DNA from: Terriglobia bacterium
GTDB lineage: Bacteria; Acidobacteriota; Terriglobia; UBA7540
Length of the DNA stretch: 41,604 nucleotides
Reading direction: 5' to 3'
Assembly: GCA_030041095.1 (NCBI GenBank)
Contig: JASHON010000144.1
Location: 1-41,604, forward strand
A program made the translations under genes and the position numbers. Below, piece by piece: positions 30,392 through 38,941 of the stretch. Under the pieces are notes generated by a model that was given only the letters and a program-made list of their open reading frames with translations, had not been told where the DNA came from and did not search any database. Each line of letters opens with the position of its first letter. The first letter of the stretch is position 1.

Positions 30392-31147
30392 ATGAGTCGG
30401 TGGGTTATAAGCGGCTTGCGCCAGGGAGTGGTGACGACCTGTTATCCCACGCGCATGGAGACGGCAAAGGGAACGTCGCCTGGCTTGCCAGCGCGTTTAA
30501 CTCCCATGGCCGACGAGTTTGGCCAGGAACTGGTGGACGTTTGTCCCACTGGAGCGATCCACTTCGAGCGTGGAGAGGCGCGCGTGGATTACGGCCGATG
30601 CATTCATTGCTTCCGGTGTTCTCGTTCGGCGCGCTACGTCCTGGAGTGGGAGTCCGGATTCGAGTGGGCGCGGTTCGCAAGTGACGGGTCGAATTTTGTA
30701 AAGGGCGCCGCCTCCTGGCCAAAGGCGTTCCGGAAGTCGATGCACATCCGAGTGGTGGACGCGGGCGACTGTGGCGCGTGCTTGAACGAGGTCAAGCAGC
30801 TCAACAATCCGTACTACAACATGCATCGTTTGGGCTTTTTCATCACTCCCACACCACGCAAGGCGGATATTCTCCTGGTCGTGGGACCCGTCAACGACCA
30901 TACGCGGTTGCCCTTGCAAGCAGCGTACGACGCAATGCCTACGCCGAAGCTGGTGATGGCGGTGGGGGCATGCGCGCTCTCTGGCGGGGTTTTTGGCCCC
31001 AGTTTTGTCACGGGCACAGGTGTGAAAGATGTTTTGCCGGTAGATATCGAGGTGCCGGGATCTCCGCCTCCGCCCTTGGCAATCCTGCACGGTTTGCTGG
31101 TCGCCGCTGGTCGCAAGCCACCGATGCCCGGGCAGGATGGGCGGTAG
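30392..31147 (+). CDS. Ferredoxin-NuoB fusion subunit with an altered proximal cluster
   Basis: This 251-residue fusion has an N-terminal ferredoxin remnant with C51 (DVCPTGAI) and C70, C73, C76 (GRCIHCFRC), enough for one [4Fe-4S] cluster rather than the usual two of HyfH/NuoI. The C-terminal NuoB/HyfI part carries C127 and C130 (DCGAC) and C194 (GACALSGGVFG). The fourth ligand, normally in VPGCPPRP, is S224 in VPGSPPPP (codon TCT, 31061-31063). Ser can occasionally ligate iron, so the cluster may be altered rather than absent. Together with the missing NiFe site, this argues against hydrogen chemistry. Confidence 0.85.
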   Translation: MSRWVISGLRQGVVTTCYPTRMETAKGTSPGLPARLTPMADEFGQELVDVCPTGAIHFERGEARVDYGRCIHCFRCSRSARYVLEWESGFEWARFASDGSNFVKGAASWPKAFRKSMHIRVVDAGDCGACLNEVKQLNNPYYNMHRLGFFITPTPRKADILLVVGPVNDHTRLPLQAAYDAMPTPKLVMAVGACALSGGVFGPSFVTGTGVKDVLPVDIEVPGSPPPPLAILHGLLVAAGRKPPMPGQDGR

Positions 31148-31160
31148 TTAAAAGTTGACC

Positions 31161-33377
31161 ATGTTCTTTACAGTGTTCGCAGTGCTCTTCCTGGCTTTCA
31201 GCGTCGCAGGAATAGTGTGTGCACTGCTTTCGCCCGAACGCGGGGTGGCTCTAAGCCTGGGTTGCTTCGGCGGGGTTGCGTCCGTTGCCATGGGAGCGGT
31301 CGGCGTCTGTGCCCTTATCTCCGACACCCCGTTTGAAGTACGGTTGTGGTCCGTTCCCACGGTCGGGCCTTTGATGTTGTCCGTGGACAAGCTGTCTGGG
31401 TTGTTTCTCCTTGTCTCCGCGTTTGTGTTCCTTGCCACGTCTATTTATTCAGTGGAGTATCTCCAGGCCTATCTGAAGCACTTCAATCTTCGAACGTTGA
31501 GTGTGTGCTACTTCGCAATCATGCTCGCGGTGGGTCTGGTTCTGAGCGCGGCTGACGCGTTGACATTTCTAGTGAGCTGGGAGCTGATGTCGCTATTTGG
31601 CTACGCTCTGGTCAACTATCAAAAGCGTGATGAGCAATCGACGCGCCCCGGTTACCTGATGTTGGTTATGGGAGAAGCGGGCTTCGTCGCGGTGGTATTG
31701 GCATTCCTTGTGATCGGAGGTCGGGGGCCGGGCAACCTTCTTTTCAGCAGCCTGCGCTTGCATTCGGCCTCGCTGGGATGGCATGCGCGGTGGGCGGTTT
31801 TTTTGCTTTCCTTCTTTGGATTTGGCGTGAAAACGGGCTTGGCGCCGTTCAATCGTTGGCTGCCGCAGGCCCATCCGATCGCACCAGCGAACGTTTCCGC
31901 CGTGCTTTCGGGCGTATTACTGAATTTAGGGATCTATGGCATCATCCGAGTCAACGCTGACCTCACGCCCCTGGCAACCGCCGGTCCAGGCTTGGTGGTT
32001 CTTCTCGTTGGAGCTTTTTCCGCTCTGATGGGCATCATGTACGCCAACCGCGATAACGACATGAAAGCAATGCTGGCGAACAGCTCCATCGAAAATATGG
32101 GGATCATCACGACCGCGCTGGGCGCCGGGCTGGTGTTCATGACCTTTCACCAGCCTCTCTTGGCAGGAATAGCGTGGATCGCCGCCTTCTATCAGATGAC
32201 CAATCATTCTGTCTACAAGTCTCTCCTCTTTTTTGGCGCAGGAGCAATTGACCGCAACAGTGGGACGCGCCTGATGGACCGTCTCGGTGGGCTTAGCAAA
32301 CATATGCCGCTGCTGGCTGCGCTTTTTCTCGCGGGCGCGCTATCCATCTGTGCGTTACCTCCCACGAACGGTTTCGTGAGCGAATGGCTCACGCTGCAGT
32401 GCCTGCTGCAAAGCTCCGTGCTGGCATCGCGCTCAGTAAAAGTGCTCTTCGCCCTTGCCGGCGCCGGCTTGGCGCTCACGGCCGGACTCGCCGTAACGTG
32501 CTTTGTCAAAGCATATGCCATGACGTTTCTCGGTATCCCCCGCTCCAATCAGGCTCGACAGCGCGCGCGCGTGCGCTTCCCGATTCGGCTGGCGATGGGG
32601 CTGGGCGCTGTTTCATGCCTGCTGCTGGGAGTGCTTCCAACTTACGTCATTCCCATCCTTGGCCGAGTTTCGGAACTCTTGACCGGAGTGAACGCTGCCG
32701 CTGCGCTCGTGCCGCCATTCTTTAACGGTGCACCAGGACATTCCCGTCTTCCTCATTCTTTCCTGAGTGACTTTCACAACCTGGGGGCCCAGGTCGGGCA
32801 AAATCTTCTTCCGGCCCCGGGGCTTGTCGTGCTGCATCGCGGGCACGCGCAAAACCCTGTTGTCTTTGCCATGTCCACCTCCTACATGCTTCCGGTGCTC
32901 ATTTTGCTTGCGTCAACGCTCTTCCTCGCGGTGCGGTTTGTCCTGGCGCGGCGCTCCAAGACCGTACGCAAGCCTGTCTGGGCCGGGGGGCTTGCATCGC
33001 TTTTCCCGGAGCTAACGTATACAGCAACCGGGTTCTCTAGTCCCGTGCGCGTGACATTCAACGCAGTGTTTCATCCTCAAATGTCTGAGGAACGGCTTGA
33101 ACTCATTGCCGGCCATTTTCGGAACAGCATCACTCGGGTCGTTGGCGAAGTTCATGTTTTCGATAGAGTCCTCTTCCAACCCCTCGTCAACCGCGCGTCT
33201 CATATTGCCCGAACACTCTCGCGGATGCACCATGGCCGGTTGAATGCCTATTCCGCTTATGTGCTCGGTACGCTCTTTGTCGTTTTGTTGCTGAGCCGGA
33301 CGCAAGTGGAAGAGCACGTGGTTCTGAGTCCAGCTCTGATTCTGATCGTCGCCTTGATTCTCGATCGCTTGCTGTGA
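31161..33377 (+). CDS. HyfB/NuoL-like antiporter subunit 1
   Basis: This large membrane protein of about 738 residues has some 14 core helices and a C-terminal extension. Family motifs are LVSWELMSLFGYALVNYQ, FGFGVKTGLAPFNRWLPQAHPIAPANVSAVLSGVLLNLGIYGI and SSIENMGIITTALGAG. The C-terminus, ELTYTATGFSSPVRVTFNAVF, matches the HyfB-specific tail. The ATG at 31161 is preferred to the TTG two codons upstream; neither has a good ribosome-binding site. A paralogue follows directly. Confidence 0.88.
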   Translation: MFFTVFAVLFLAFSVAGIVCALLSPERGVALSLGCFGGVASVAMGAVGVCALISDTPFEVRLWSVPTVGPLMLSVDKLSGLFLLVSAFVFLATSIYSVEYLQAYLKHFNLRTLSVCYFAIMLAVGLVLSAADALTFLVSWELMSLFGYALVNYQKRDEQSTRPGYLMLVMGEAGFVAVVLAFLVIGGRGPGNLLFSSLRLHSASLGWHARWAVFLLSFFGFGVKTGLAPFNRWLPQAHPIAPANVSAVLSGVLLNLGIYGIIRVNADLTPLATAGPGLVVLLVGAFSALMGIMYANRDNDMKAMLANSSIENMGIITTALGAGLVFMTFHQPLLAGIAWIAAFYQMTNHSVYKSLLFFGAGAIDRNSGTRLMDRLGGLSKHMPLLAALFLAGALSICALPPTNGFVSEWLTLQCLLQSSVLASRSVKVLFALAGAGLALTAGLAVTCFVKAYAMTFLGIPRSNQARQRARVRFPIRLAMGLGAVSCLLLGVLPTYVIPILGRVSELLTGVNAAAALVPPFFNGAPGHSRLPHSFLSDFHNLGAQVGQNLLPAPGLVVLHRGHAQNPVVFAMSTSYMLPVLILLASTLFLAVRFVLARRSKTVRKPVWAGGLASLFPELTYTATGFSSPVRVTFNAVFHPQMSEERLELIAGHFRNSITRVVGEVHVFDRVLFQPLVNRASHIARTLSRMHHGRLNAYSAYVLGTLFVVLLLSRTQVEEHVVLSPALILIVALILDRLL

Positions 33378-33515
33378 GTTTCGCGCGATCCCTGCATTTC
33401 ACGAGCGACAGCCGTATGCATTTGAAACGATCAGGCCGCATACCCTGTTGGCTTATGGCGTCGAGAGCGGCCAGCCTGGAAAGAATCAGCTCCGAAGAGG
33501 TTAATTCATTTACGT

Positions 33516-35657
33516 ATGAACACGGTCCATAGTCTGCTCGTATGTTTTTTCGCTTTGTGCTGCGTCGGAATCGTGCTTCCGGTGTTTGTTCCGACACGGA
33601 GGGGCCCCCGCGTCGTCGCGTGGGTCGGCTCCGTGGCGTCGCTGGCGCTGTGCGCCATCGGCGGAGCAACACTGGTCTCCTCCACAGTGTTTCAAGCGCA
33701 ACTCTGGGTGTTGCCGGTGCTCGGACCTCTGACATTCAGCGTCGATTCTCTTTCAGCTTTGTTCTTGTTGGTGGCGGGAGTAGTCTTTTTCGCTACCAGC
33801 ATCTTCACCGCTCGCTTTCTCGATCAATATGCCGGTGACTTCAACCTCCGGGCCTTCGCCGTCACCTATCATGGCTTGCTCGTCTCAGTGGCTGTCATTC
33901 TTCTGGCAGGTGATGCAGTGCTGTTCTTGATGGGATGGGAGGCGATGTCGATACTTGCTTTCCTTCTCGTCAATTGCCAGGGCAGCTACGGCAGAAACCC
34001 CGTCGCCGGTTATTCGATGCTGACCATGGGCGAAGCGGGTTTCGTCGCAGTGGCGCTAGCGTTTTTGCTGCTCGGGAACCATTCCGGTGGATTGTCGTTC
34101 GCGTCGATCCGCACAGCGTCGGTGGTAACAGGTTCGGGCTTACGGTGGTCAGTTTTTCTTCTCTCCTTTTTCGGATTCAGTGTGAAAGCTGGCTTGGTAC
34201 CGTTTAACCGGTGGATGGCCAGGGTGTACGCCGCTGCGCCCGCGAACGTGTGTGCGCTCCTTTCGGGGGCTCTCCTGAATCTAGGGATTTATGGGATCGT
34301 CCGAGTTGACGGCGACTTGCTGCGCCCCTCCTCAGTTCTTCCCGGCTTGATCGTGCTGGGCATTGGAGCTATCTCTGCCCTTGTCGGCATCCTCTATGCC
34401 AATCGGGAACGGGACATGAAGACCATGCTTTCGGAAAGCTCCATCGAGAATATGGGCGTTGTGGCAGCCGGCTTGGGGGCTGGCTTCATCTTCCGGGCTT
34501 CCCATGTTCCGGTGCTCGCAGGGATCGCTTTCATTGCTGCCTTGTATCAGATGCTGAACCACTCGGTCTATAAATCTCTGCTGTTCTTTGGGGCGGGAGC
34601 CGTCGAGTCAAGCACCGGAACTTGCGACATGGATCGGCTTGGCGGCTTGATCAAGTCGATTCCCTGGATTTCCGCCTTCTTCCTCGTCGGAGCCATCTCT
34701 ATCGCTGCTCTCCCGCCGTTGAACGGTTTCGTCAGCGAGTGGCTGACGCTCCAGTCACTGTTGCTGAGCGCCAGTCTGAAGTCCACCGGAGTGAAAGTGG
34801 CTTTCGCCATCAGCGGCGCTGCACTTGCCCTGACTGCCGGACTTGCCGTCACGTGCTTCGTAAAGGCCTACGCAATGAGCTTCCTTGGAATGTCTCGATC
34901 CGAAGGCGCGCCCCGCAGCGGGAGCATTCACCGTTCGATGCGTGTTGCAGCCGCCTTCCTCGCCGTGCTTTGCGTGGCTCTCGGTGTGCTTCCGACTTAT
35001 GTCATCTCGGCTCTCGATGGACCGGTCCAACGGTTGGCAGGATCGAGTGCCGCAGGAGCGCTTGCTCCGCCGTTCTTCGCGACGAGCCCGCAGCACGCCC
35101 AACTGCCACCAGCTTTTGTCTCCGACTTTCATAACCTCGGCGCTCAGATCGGCCAGAACATCCTGCCGGGACCAGGCTTGGTCGTCCTGCATCGGGGCGC
35201 TGCCCGAAATCCGGTGGTGTTTGCCATGTCCACCAGCTACATGATGGTCGTGCTCCTGCTTCTAGTGCTGGGCGCATTTCTCCTGGCCCGTAAGCTTGTT
35301 GGCCGGAAACGAAGCGCCGTGCGGAAAGCCGTGTGGGCGGGCGGATCTCGGCAATTGCTACCTGAGCTCACCTATACGGCTACGGGCTTTTCGAGTCCGG
35401 TGCGGGTGACGTTTAGCGCCGTCTTTCACCCCACAGAAATTGAAGACAGCAGCCAGATGGTGGGCCAGCACTTTCGCATCGCGATTCGAAGACAAGTGGA
35501 GGAAGTACACGTGCTCGATCGGTTGTTTTATCGGCCTATCGAATCGGCCGCAACCTGGTTCGCTCGCGCACTCGCCCGGATGCATCACGGAAGGCTGAAC
35601 GCTTACGTCGCTTACGTATTGCTTGCATTGATTGTGCTGCTGCTTTTGGGCCGCTGA
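33516..35657 (+). CDS. HyfB/NuoL-like antiporter subunit 2
   Basis: This 713-residue protein is clearly paralogous to the preceding one along its whole length: LTFSVDSLSALFLLVAGVVFFATSIFTARFL, LMGWEAMSILAFLLVNCQ, FSVKAGLVPFNRWMARVYAAAPANVCALLSGALLNLGIYGIVRV, and the tail ELTYTATGFSSPVRVTFSAVF. With HyfF this makes three antiporter-like subunits in the complex, a feature of hydrogenase-4 and Ehr-type machines. The 138 bp gap to its neighbour shows no terminator. It is the last gene of the operon; copy C of the palindromic repeat lies 180 bp downstream. Confidence 0.88.
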   Translation: MNTVHSLLVCFFALCCVGIVLPVFVPTRRGPRVVAWVGSVASLALCAIGGATLVSSTVFQAQLWVLPVLGPLTFSVDSLSALFLLVAGVVFFATSIFTARFLDQYAGDFNLRAFAVTYHGLLVSVAVILLAGDAVLFLMGWEAMSILAFLLVNCQGSYGRNPVAGYSMLTMGEAGFVAVALAFLLLGNHSGGLSFASIRTASVVTGSGLRWSVFLLSFFGFSVKAGLVPFNRWMARVYAAAPANVCALLSGALLNLGIYGIVRVDGDLLRPSSVLPGLIVLGIGAISALVGILYANRERDMKTMLSESSIENMGVVAAGLGAGFIFRASHVPVLAGIAFIAALYQMLNHSVYKSLLFFGAGAVESSTGTCDMDRLGGLIKSIPWISAFFLVGAISIAALPPLNGFVSEWLTLQSLLLSASLKSTGVKVAFAISGAALALTAGLAVTCFVKAYAMSFLGMSRSEGAPRSGSIHRSMRVAAAFLAVLCVALGVLPTYVISALDGPVQRLAGSSAAGALAPPFFATSPQHAQLPPAFVSDFHNLGAQIGQNILPGPGLVVLHRGAARNPVVFAMSTSYMMVVLLLLVLGAFLLARKLVGRKRSAVRKAVWAGGSRQLLPELTYTATGFSSPVRVTFSAVFHPTEIEDSSQMVGQHFRIAIRRQVEEVHVLDRLFYRPIESAATWFARALARMHHGRLNAYVAYVLLALIVLLLLGR

Positions 35658-35836
35658 TCGTGATGAATCGAGATTTCCGTTTACGTCGAACTGCGAGGTG
35701 CGGGTCCGAGACCAGCACAGTTTTCTACGGCATCGGAGATATACTGCGGAAAACCCGGTGAAGGTGGGGCTGGTCGAGCCGCATGAGGAGTATCCGTACG
35801 GCTTCAGCTACTTGGCAAAGCGAAAAGCCGCAGGGG

Positions 35837-35977
35837 CTAAACAGGCTGCGGAGAAACTTGGCGCCACCGCGAATGGTGCGCCGGCATCTTGCCGGCATGC
35901 GTTGAATTGAAGGGAGTTGCCGGCTGGAAGCCGGCGCTACGTCAAGTCCCGGAAGAGTCTTCCGGCAACCTGTAAAG
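35837..35977. repeat. Palindromic intergenic repeat, copy C
   Basis: This is a more diverged copy with tip CAGGCTGCGGAGAAACTT, core GCGCCGGCATCTTGCCGGC, then GCCGGCTGGAAGCCGGCGC and a decayed right tip. It lies just beyond the hydrogenase-like operon and so marks the right end of the fluoride-associated block. Confidence 0.8.
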
Positions 35978-36557
35978 CCCGGCCATCGGCGGGCCTGAGT
36001 CGGCATGACTGAAGTCATACCCTGTCTTGAAAATGTGACGGTATTCCGTCACTGGGGCGCCGTGGAGATCGGAACGTCACATTTTCATAGCTTCGTGACT
36101 GTCGCGAAGCGACATGACCAACTGATACAGGGGTACGAAGCGGCTGCCGGAGCGCCCGGGAAACAGCGTACGAAGTGTAGAAACTCCAGGCTCATATAGG
36201 CCGCGGTCCAGGTCGCCGTGCCAGTCCATTCGGGCCTGCCAGTCATCTCAATCACTTTCCTCGTCCCTGAACCTTGTGTTCGTGCGGTATAGTTCCAGTT
36301 CCACCGGCGAGCGACTGGCCGAAGCGGGCGTGAACGTCCTCGATGAGGCCGGCAGCATACATATTCAAGCTGGGCCGAATTAGCATACACTTGTTCTCGG
36401 AAAGCCCGAACCTAAGTGTAGGTTGCGCTTTGTTAAAACGTCGCGGAATGCTCTGCCCGTCTTCGTTGTGTTCGATGAAGAGACACGCCGCGTGCCATGG
36501 TGAACAATGCCTGCAGCCTTTTTTTTGAAGGGAGGAAGGTATTCATGTACTTTTCAT
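35978..36557. other. Gene-free stretch with a 13-bp inverted repeat
   Basis: TGAAAATGTGACG at 36028-36040 is perfectly complementary to CGTCACATTTTCA at 36075-36087, around 34 bases. It could be a degraded insertion-sequence end pair or an operator. No convincing gene lies between here and the GH2 start. GGAGGAAGG at 36531-36539 is a strong purine-rich site near the GH2 gene. Confidence 0.45.
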
Positions 36558-38741
36558 ATGAATCGGACCAAACGCTGGCTTCGCAGTGTAGCCCTTTTTG
36601 GAAGCTTGCTTGTGGCGTCGGCATGCACCGCATCCGCATCGCCTCGCGCCAGTCTCGACGGTTTCTGGCGATTTAGGACAGACCCGTCAGGTAAGGGCAA
36701 AGCTGCAGGATGGGCTGAAAAAATGCCGGACGGAACCCAAATGGTTCGCGTGCCCGGCACGTGGAGCACCATTCGTAAGTACTACTTCTATGTAGGCACG
36801 GCTTGGTATTTCCGGACGTTCACATTTCCGCAGCCTGAACCCGGCGAAAGGATCGAGCTGCATTTTGGCGCGACGTTTTACAGGTCAAGAGTGTGGCTCA
36901 ACGGAAAGGAACTGGGAAGCCACGAGGGAGGTTACACGGCCTATTTCTTCGACGCGACGCCTTATCTTAAACCCGTCAATTACCTCGCCGTGGAAATCAA
37001 CACACAGCCGAGCATGGAGACGATTCCCGGCTGGTCCGGCCGGGACTCTCCCAAGCCTGGCCGCTGGTACGACTGGTGGCCGGACGGCGGAATCGTTCGC
37101 GATGTCTGGCTGAAGATCGGCGCTCCTCAGGTATTGAGGTGGCAGCAAATCCTTTCCGTCGTTTCAGGAGACGCCGCCACGGTGACCGATCATGTGCATA
37201 TTGAAAACTACGCTTCCCGCAAAACTTATGTGCGGCTCACCCTGCACATCGGCGGCCCGGACGGTGCGGAGGTAGCCTCTTCGAATCAACCCCTGACTTT
37301 GGCGCCGGGTCCGACCGTCATTACGGTGAAACTCCAGTTGCACTCGGTCAAGCTTTGGAGTTTTGACAATCCGAACCTGTACCGGCTGCAAGCCGTGCTC
37401 TCTGGCAGGCATGGGGAATCTCTCGACTCGCTCGCCAACAACTTTGGCGTGCGCACGATCGAAATTCGCAACCGTCAACTCTATCTGAACGGCCAGGTGG
37501 TTCGCTTAACAGGGATCGATCGGCACGAAGACTCGCCCTGGGAAGGCCTGGCCGAAACCGAAGGCACCATCCTGCACGACTACGACGATCTGAAAAATCT
37601 GCAGGTCACCATGACGCGTCCCGTTCACTATCCGCAGAATCCCAGGATTTACGACTTTTGCGACCGGCACGGCATTTTGCTGATCCCTGAAATACCGCTG
37701 TGGCATTTTGGCGCGAGCCAGTTTGCCGATCCGAAAGTCATTGCGCTGGCAAAACAGATGATGCACGAAGTTATCGAGCAGGACGGGAACCATCCGAGTA
37801 TTTTCGCCTGGAGCGTTTGCAACGAAAGCGCCACCAACACGCCGCAGGGCGTCGCCTATGTTAAAACAATGCATCAATTCATCAAGTCCCTGGATCCAAG
37901 CCGTTATGTCACTTACGCGGATGATTTGTTGCCGCTGATTAAGAACCCTCGCGACGCCGCCGCCAGCTATGTGGACTTTGTGATGTGGAATGAATATTAC
38001 GGCTCCGGACACGGACCCATCAGCGCTCTTCCGGGCCTCATTGAAAAAATTGGCAAAGATTATTCGGACAAGATGGTCATCATCTCGGAGACGGCTCCTT
38101 ACAGCCCTCTGACCGCTGAACCCAGGCAAGCGCAACGATTCCGCGACGCCAGTATTGGACAGGAGTTGAACCTTTTCGGCAAATACCCTTGGATCGCGGG
38201 CGTGCTCTACTGGTGCTATCAGCCGTATCGCTCACATGCGTTCTTCGCCCGTACCAAGCTCACCGTGCCGGTGCCGGCGCCACGCTCCGCATTTGGCAGC
38301 TTCGGGTTTGTGGACCAAAACCGGCAGCGCCAGCCAATCTACTATGCGTTCAAGAAGTACAACTCACCAGCCAAGCTGAATCTCAGCCTGACCTGGCCGG
38401 AAGGCGACAATTCCGTCGCCCCTCCCGGCGGCTTCAGCGTGACAATCGAACGGCGCAGGCCGGACCAGATTCCTTCTTATCCGCTGGACCGCTATCAGGC
38501 CGTGTGGCAGGCCGTGGACAAGCGGGGAATGGAGGTGGCTTCAGGAGAAGAAACTCTACCCGACATCGGTCCTCCTTATACGCTTCGCGAGAACTGGCAG
38601 CCGCTCACAGCAAGGATCGGGGGACTGACCGTTCGCTTTTGGCTCTACAGGCCGACCGGATTCTTGGCGGCACAAGGAACCTGCTGGTGGCGCCCGCCCA
38701 TCTGGAGATCAGGCATTTGGCGGTGCAGCAACACTCAATGA
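36558..38741 (+). CDS. Secreted glycoside hydrolase family 2 enzyme
   Basis: This is a beta-glycosidase of the GH2 fold (beta-galactosidase, beta-glucuronidase or mannosidase type; substrate not decided). The start MNRTKRWLRSVALFGSLLVASACTASASP gives a typical signal peptide; an ATG at 36507 adds 17 residues and is nearer the good ribosome-binding site, so the start is uncertain. Domains in order are a jelly-roll (LDGFWRFRTD...VPGTW...WYFRTFTFP), an Ig-like part and a TIM barrel with acid/base E423 in SVCNES and nucleophile E511 in IISET. The last ~30 codons (CWWRPPIWRSGIWRCSNTQ) look unlike a GH2 end, and the neighbouring frame reads NLLVAPAHLEIRHLAVQ, so a late frameshift is possible. Confidence 0.88.
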   Translation: MNRTKRWLRSVALFGSLLVASACTASASPRASLDGFWRFRTDPSGKGKAAGWAEKMPDGTQMVRVPGTWSTIRKYYFYVGTAWYFRTFTFPQPEPGERIELHFGATFYRSRVWLNGKELGSHEGGYTAYFFDATPYLKPVNYLAVEINTQPSMETIPGWSGRDSPKPGRWYDWWPDGGIVRDVWLKIGAPQVLRWQQILSVVSGDAATVTDHVHIENYASRKTYVRLTLHIGGPDGAEVASSNQPLTLAPGPTVITVKLQLHSVKLWSFDNPNLYRLQAVLSGRHGESLDSLANNFGVRTIEIRNRQLYLNGQVVRLTGIDRHEDSPWEGLAETEGTILHDYDDLKNLQVTMTRPVHYPQNPRIYDFCDRHGILLIPEIPLWHFGASQFADPKVIALAKQMMHEVIEQDGNHPSIFAWSVCNESATNTPQGVAYVKTMHQFIKSLDPSRYVTYADDLLPLIKNPRDAAASYVDFVMWNEYYGSGHGPISALPGLIEKIGKDYSDKMVIISETAPYSPLTAEPRQAQRFRDASIGQELNLFGKYPWIAGVLYWCYQPYRSHAFFARTKLTVPVPAPRSAFGSFGFVDQNRQRQPIYYAFKKYNSPAKLNLSLTWPEGDNSVAPPGGFSVTIERRRPDQIPSYPLDRYQAVWQAVDKRGMEVASGEETLPDIGPPYTLRENWQPLTARIGGLTVRFWLYRPTGFLAAQGTCWWRPPIWRSGIWRCSNTQ

Positions 38742-38941
38742 AAGTGCCCGTCGTTTGAATCAGATTTTTGCGAGGGGAGAAGGCAGCGAACTTGAGATCA
38801 GTATTCTCAGAGCCTACAGTGGTCCTGCATTATGGTGTATCGCAGGGCCGCTCGCGGACTCGATGTCGCAATGAGAGCCTTGCCGGCGGTGGTACAATGC
38901 TTTGCTTTCAGAGATCACATTGAATCTTCGAGGAGGCGTCC

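Noticed and set aside
25315-35657. Formate hydrogenlyase or hydrogenase-4
   Set aside because: The large subunit has neither [NiFe]-binding CxxC pair and no formate dehydrogenase or maturation gene is present, so a hydrogen-evolving role is not supported.
25315-35657. Housekeeping respiratory complex I (nuo) operon
   Set aside because: Gene order, the HyfE and HyfB-type tails, the ferredoxin-NuoB fusion and the lack of NuoE, F, G, A, J point to a hydrogenase-4/Ehr-type complex.
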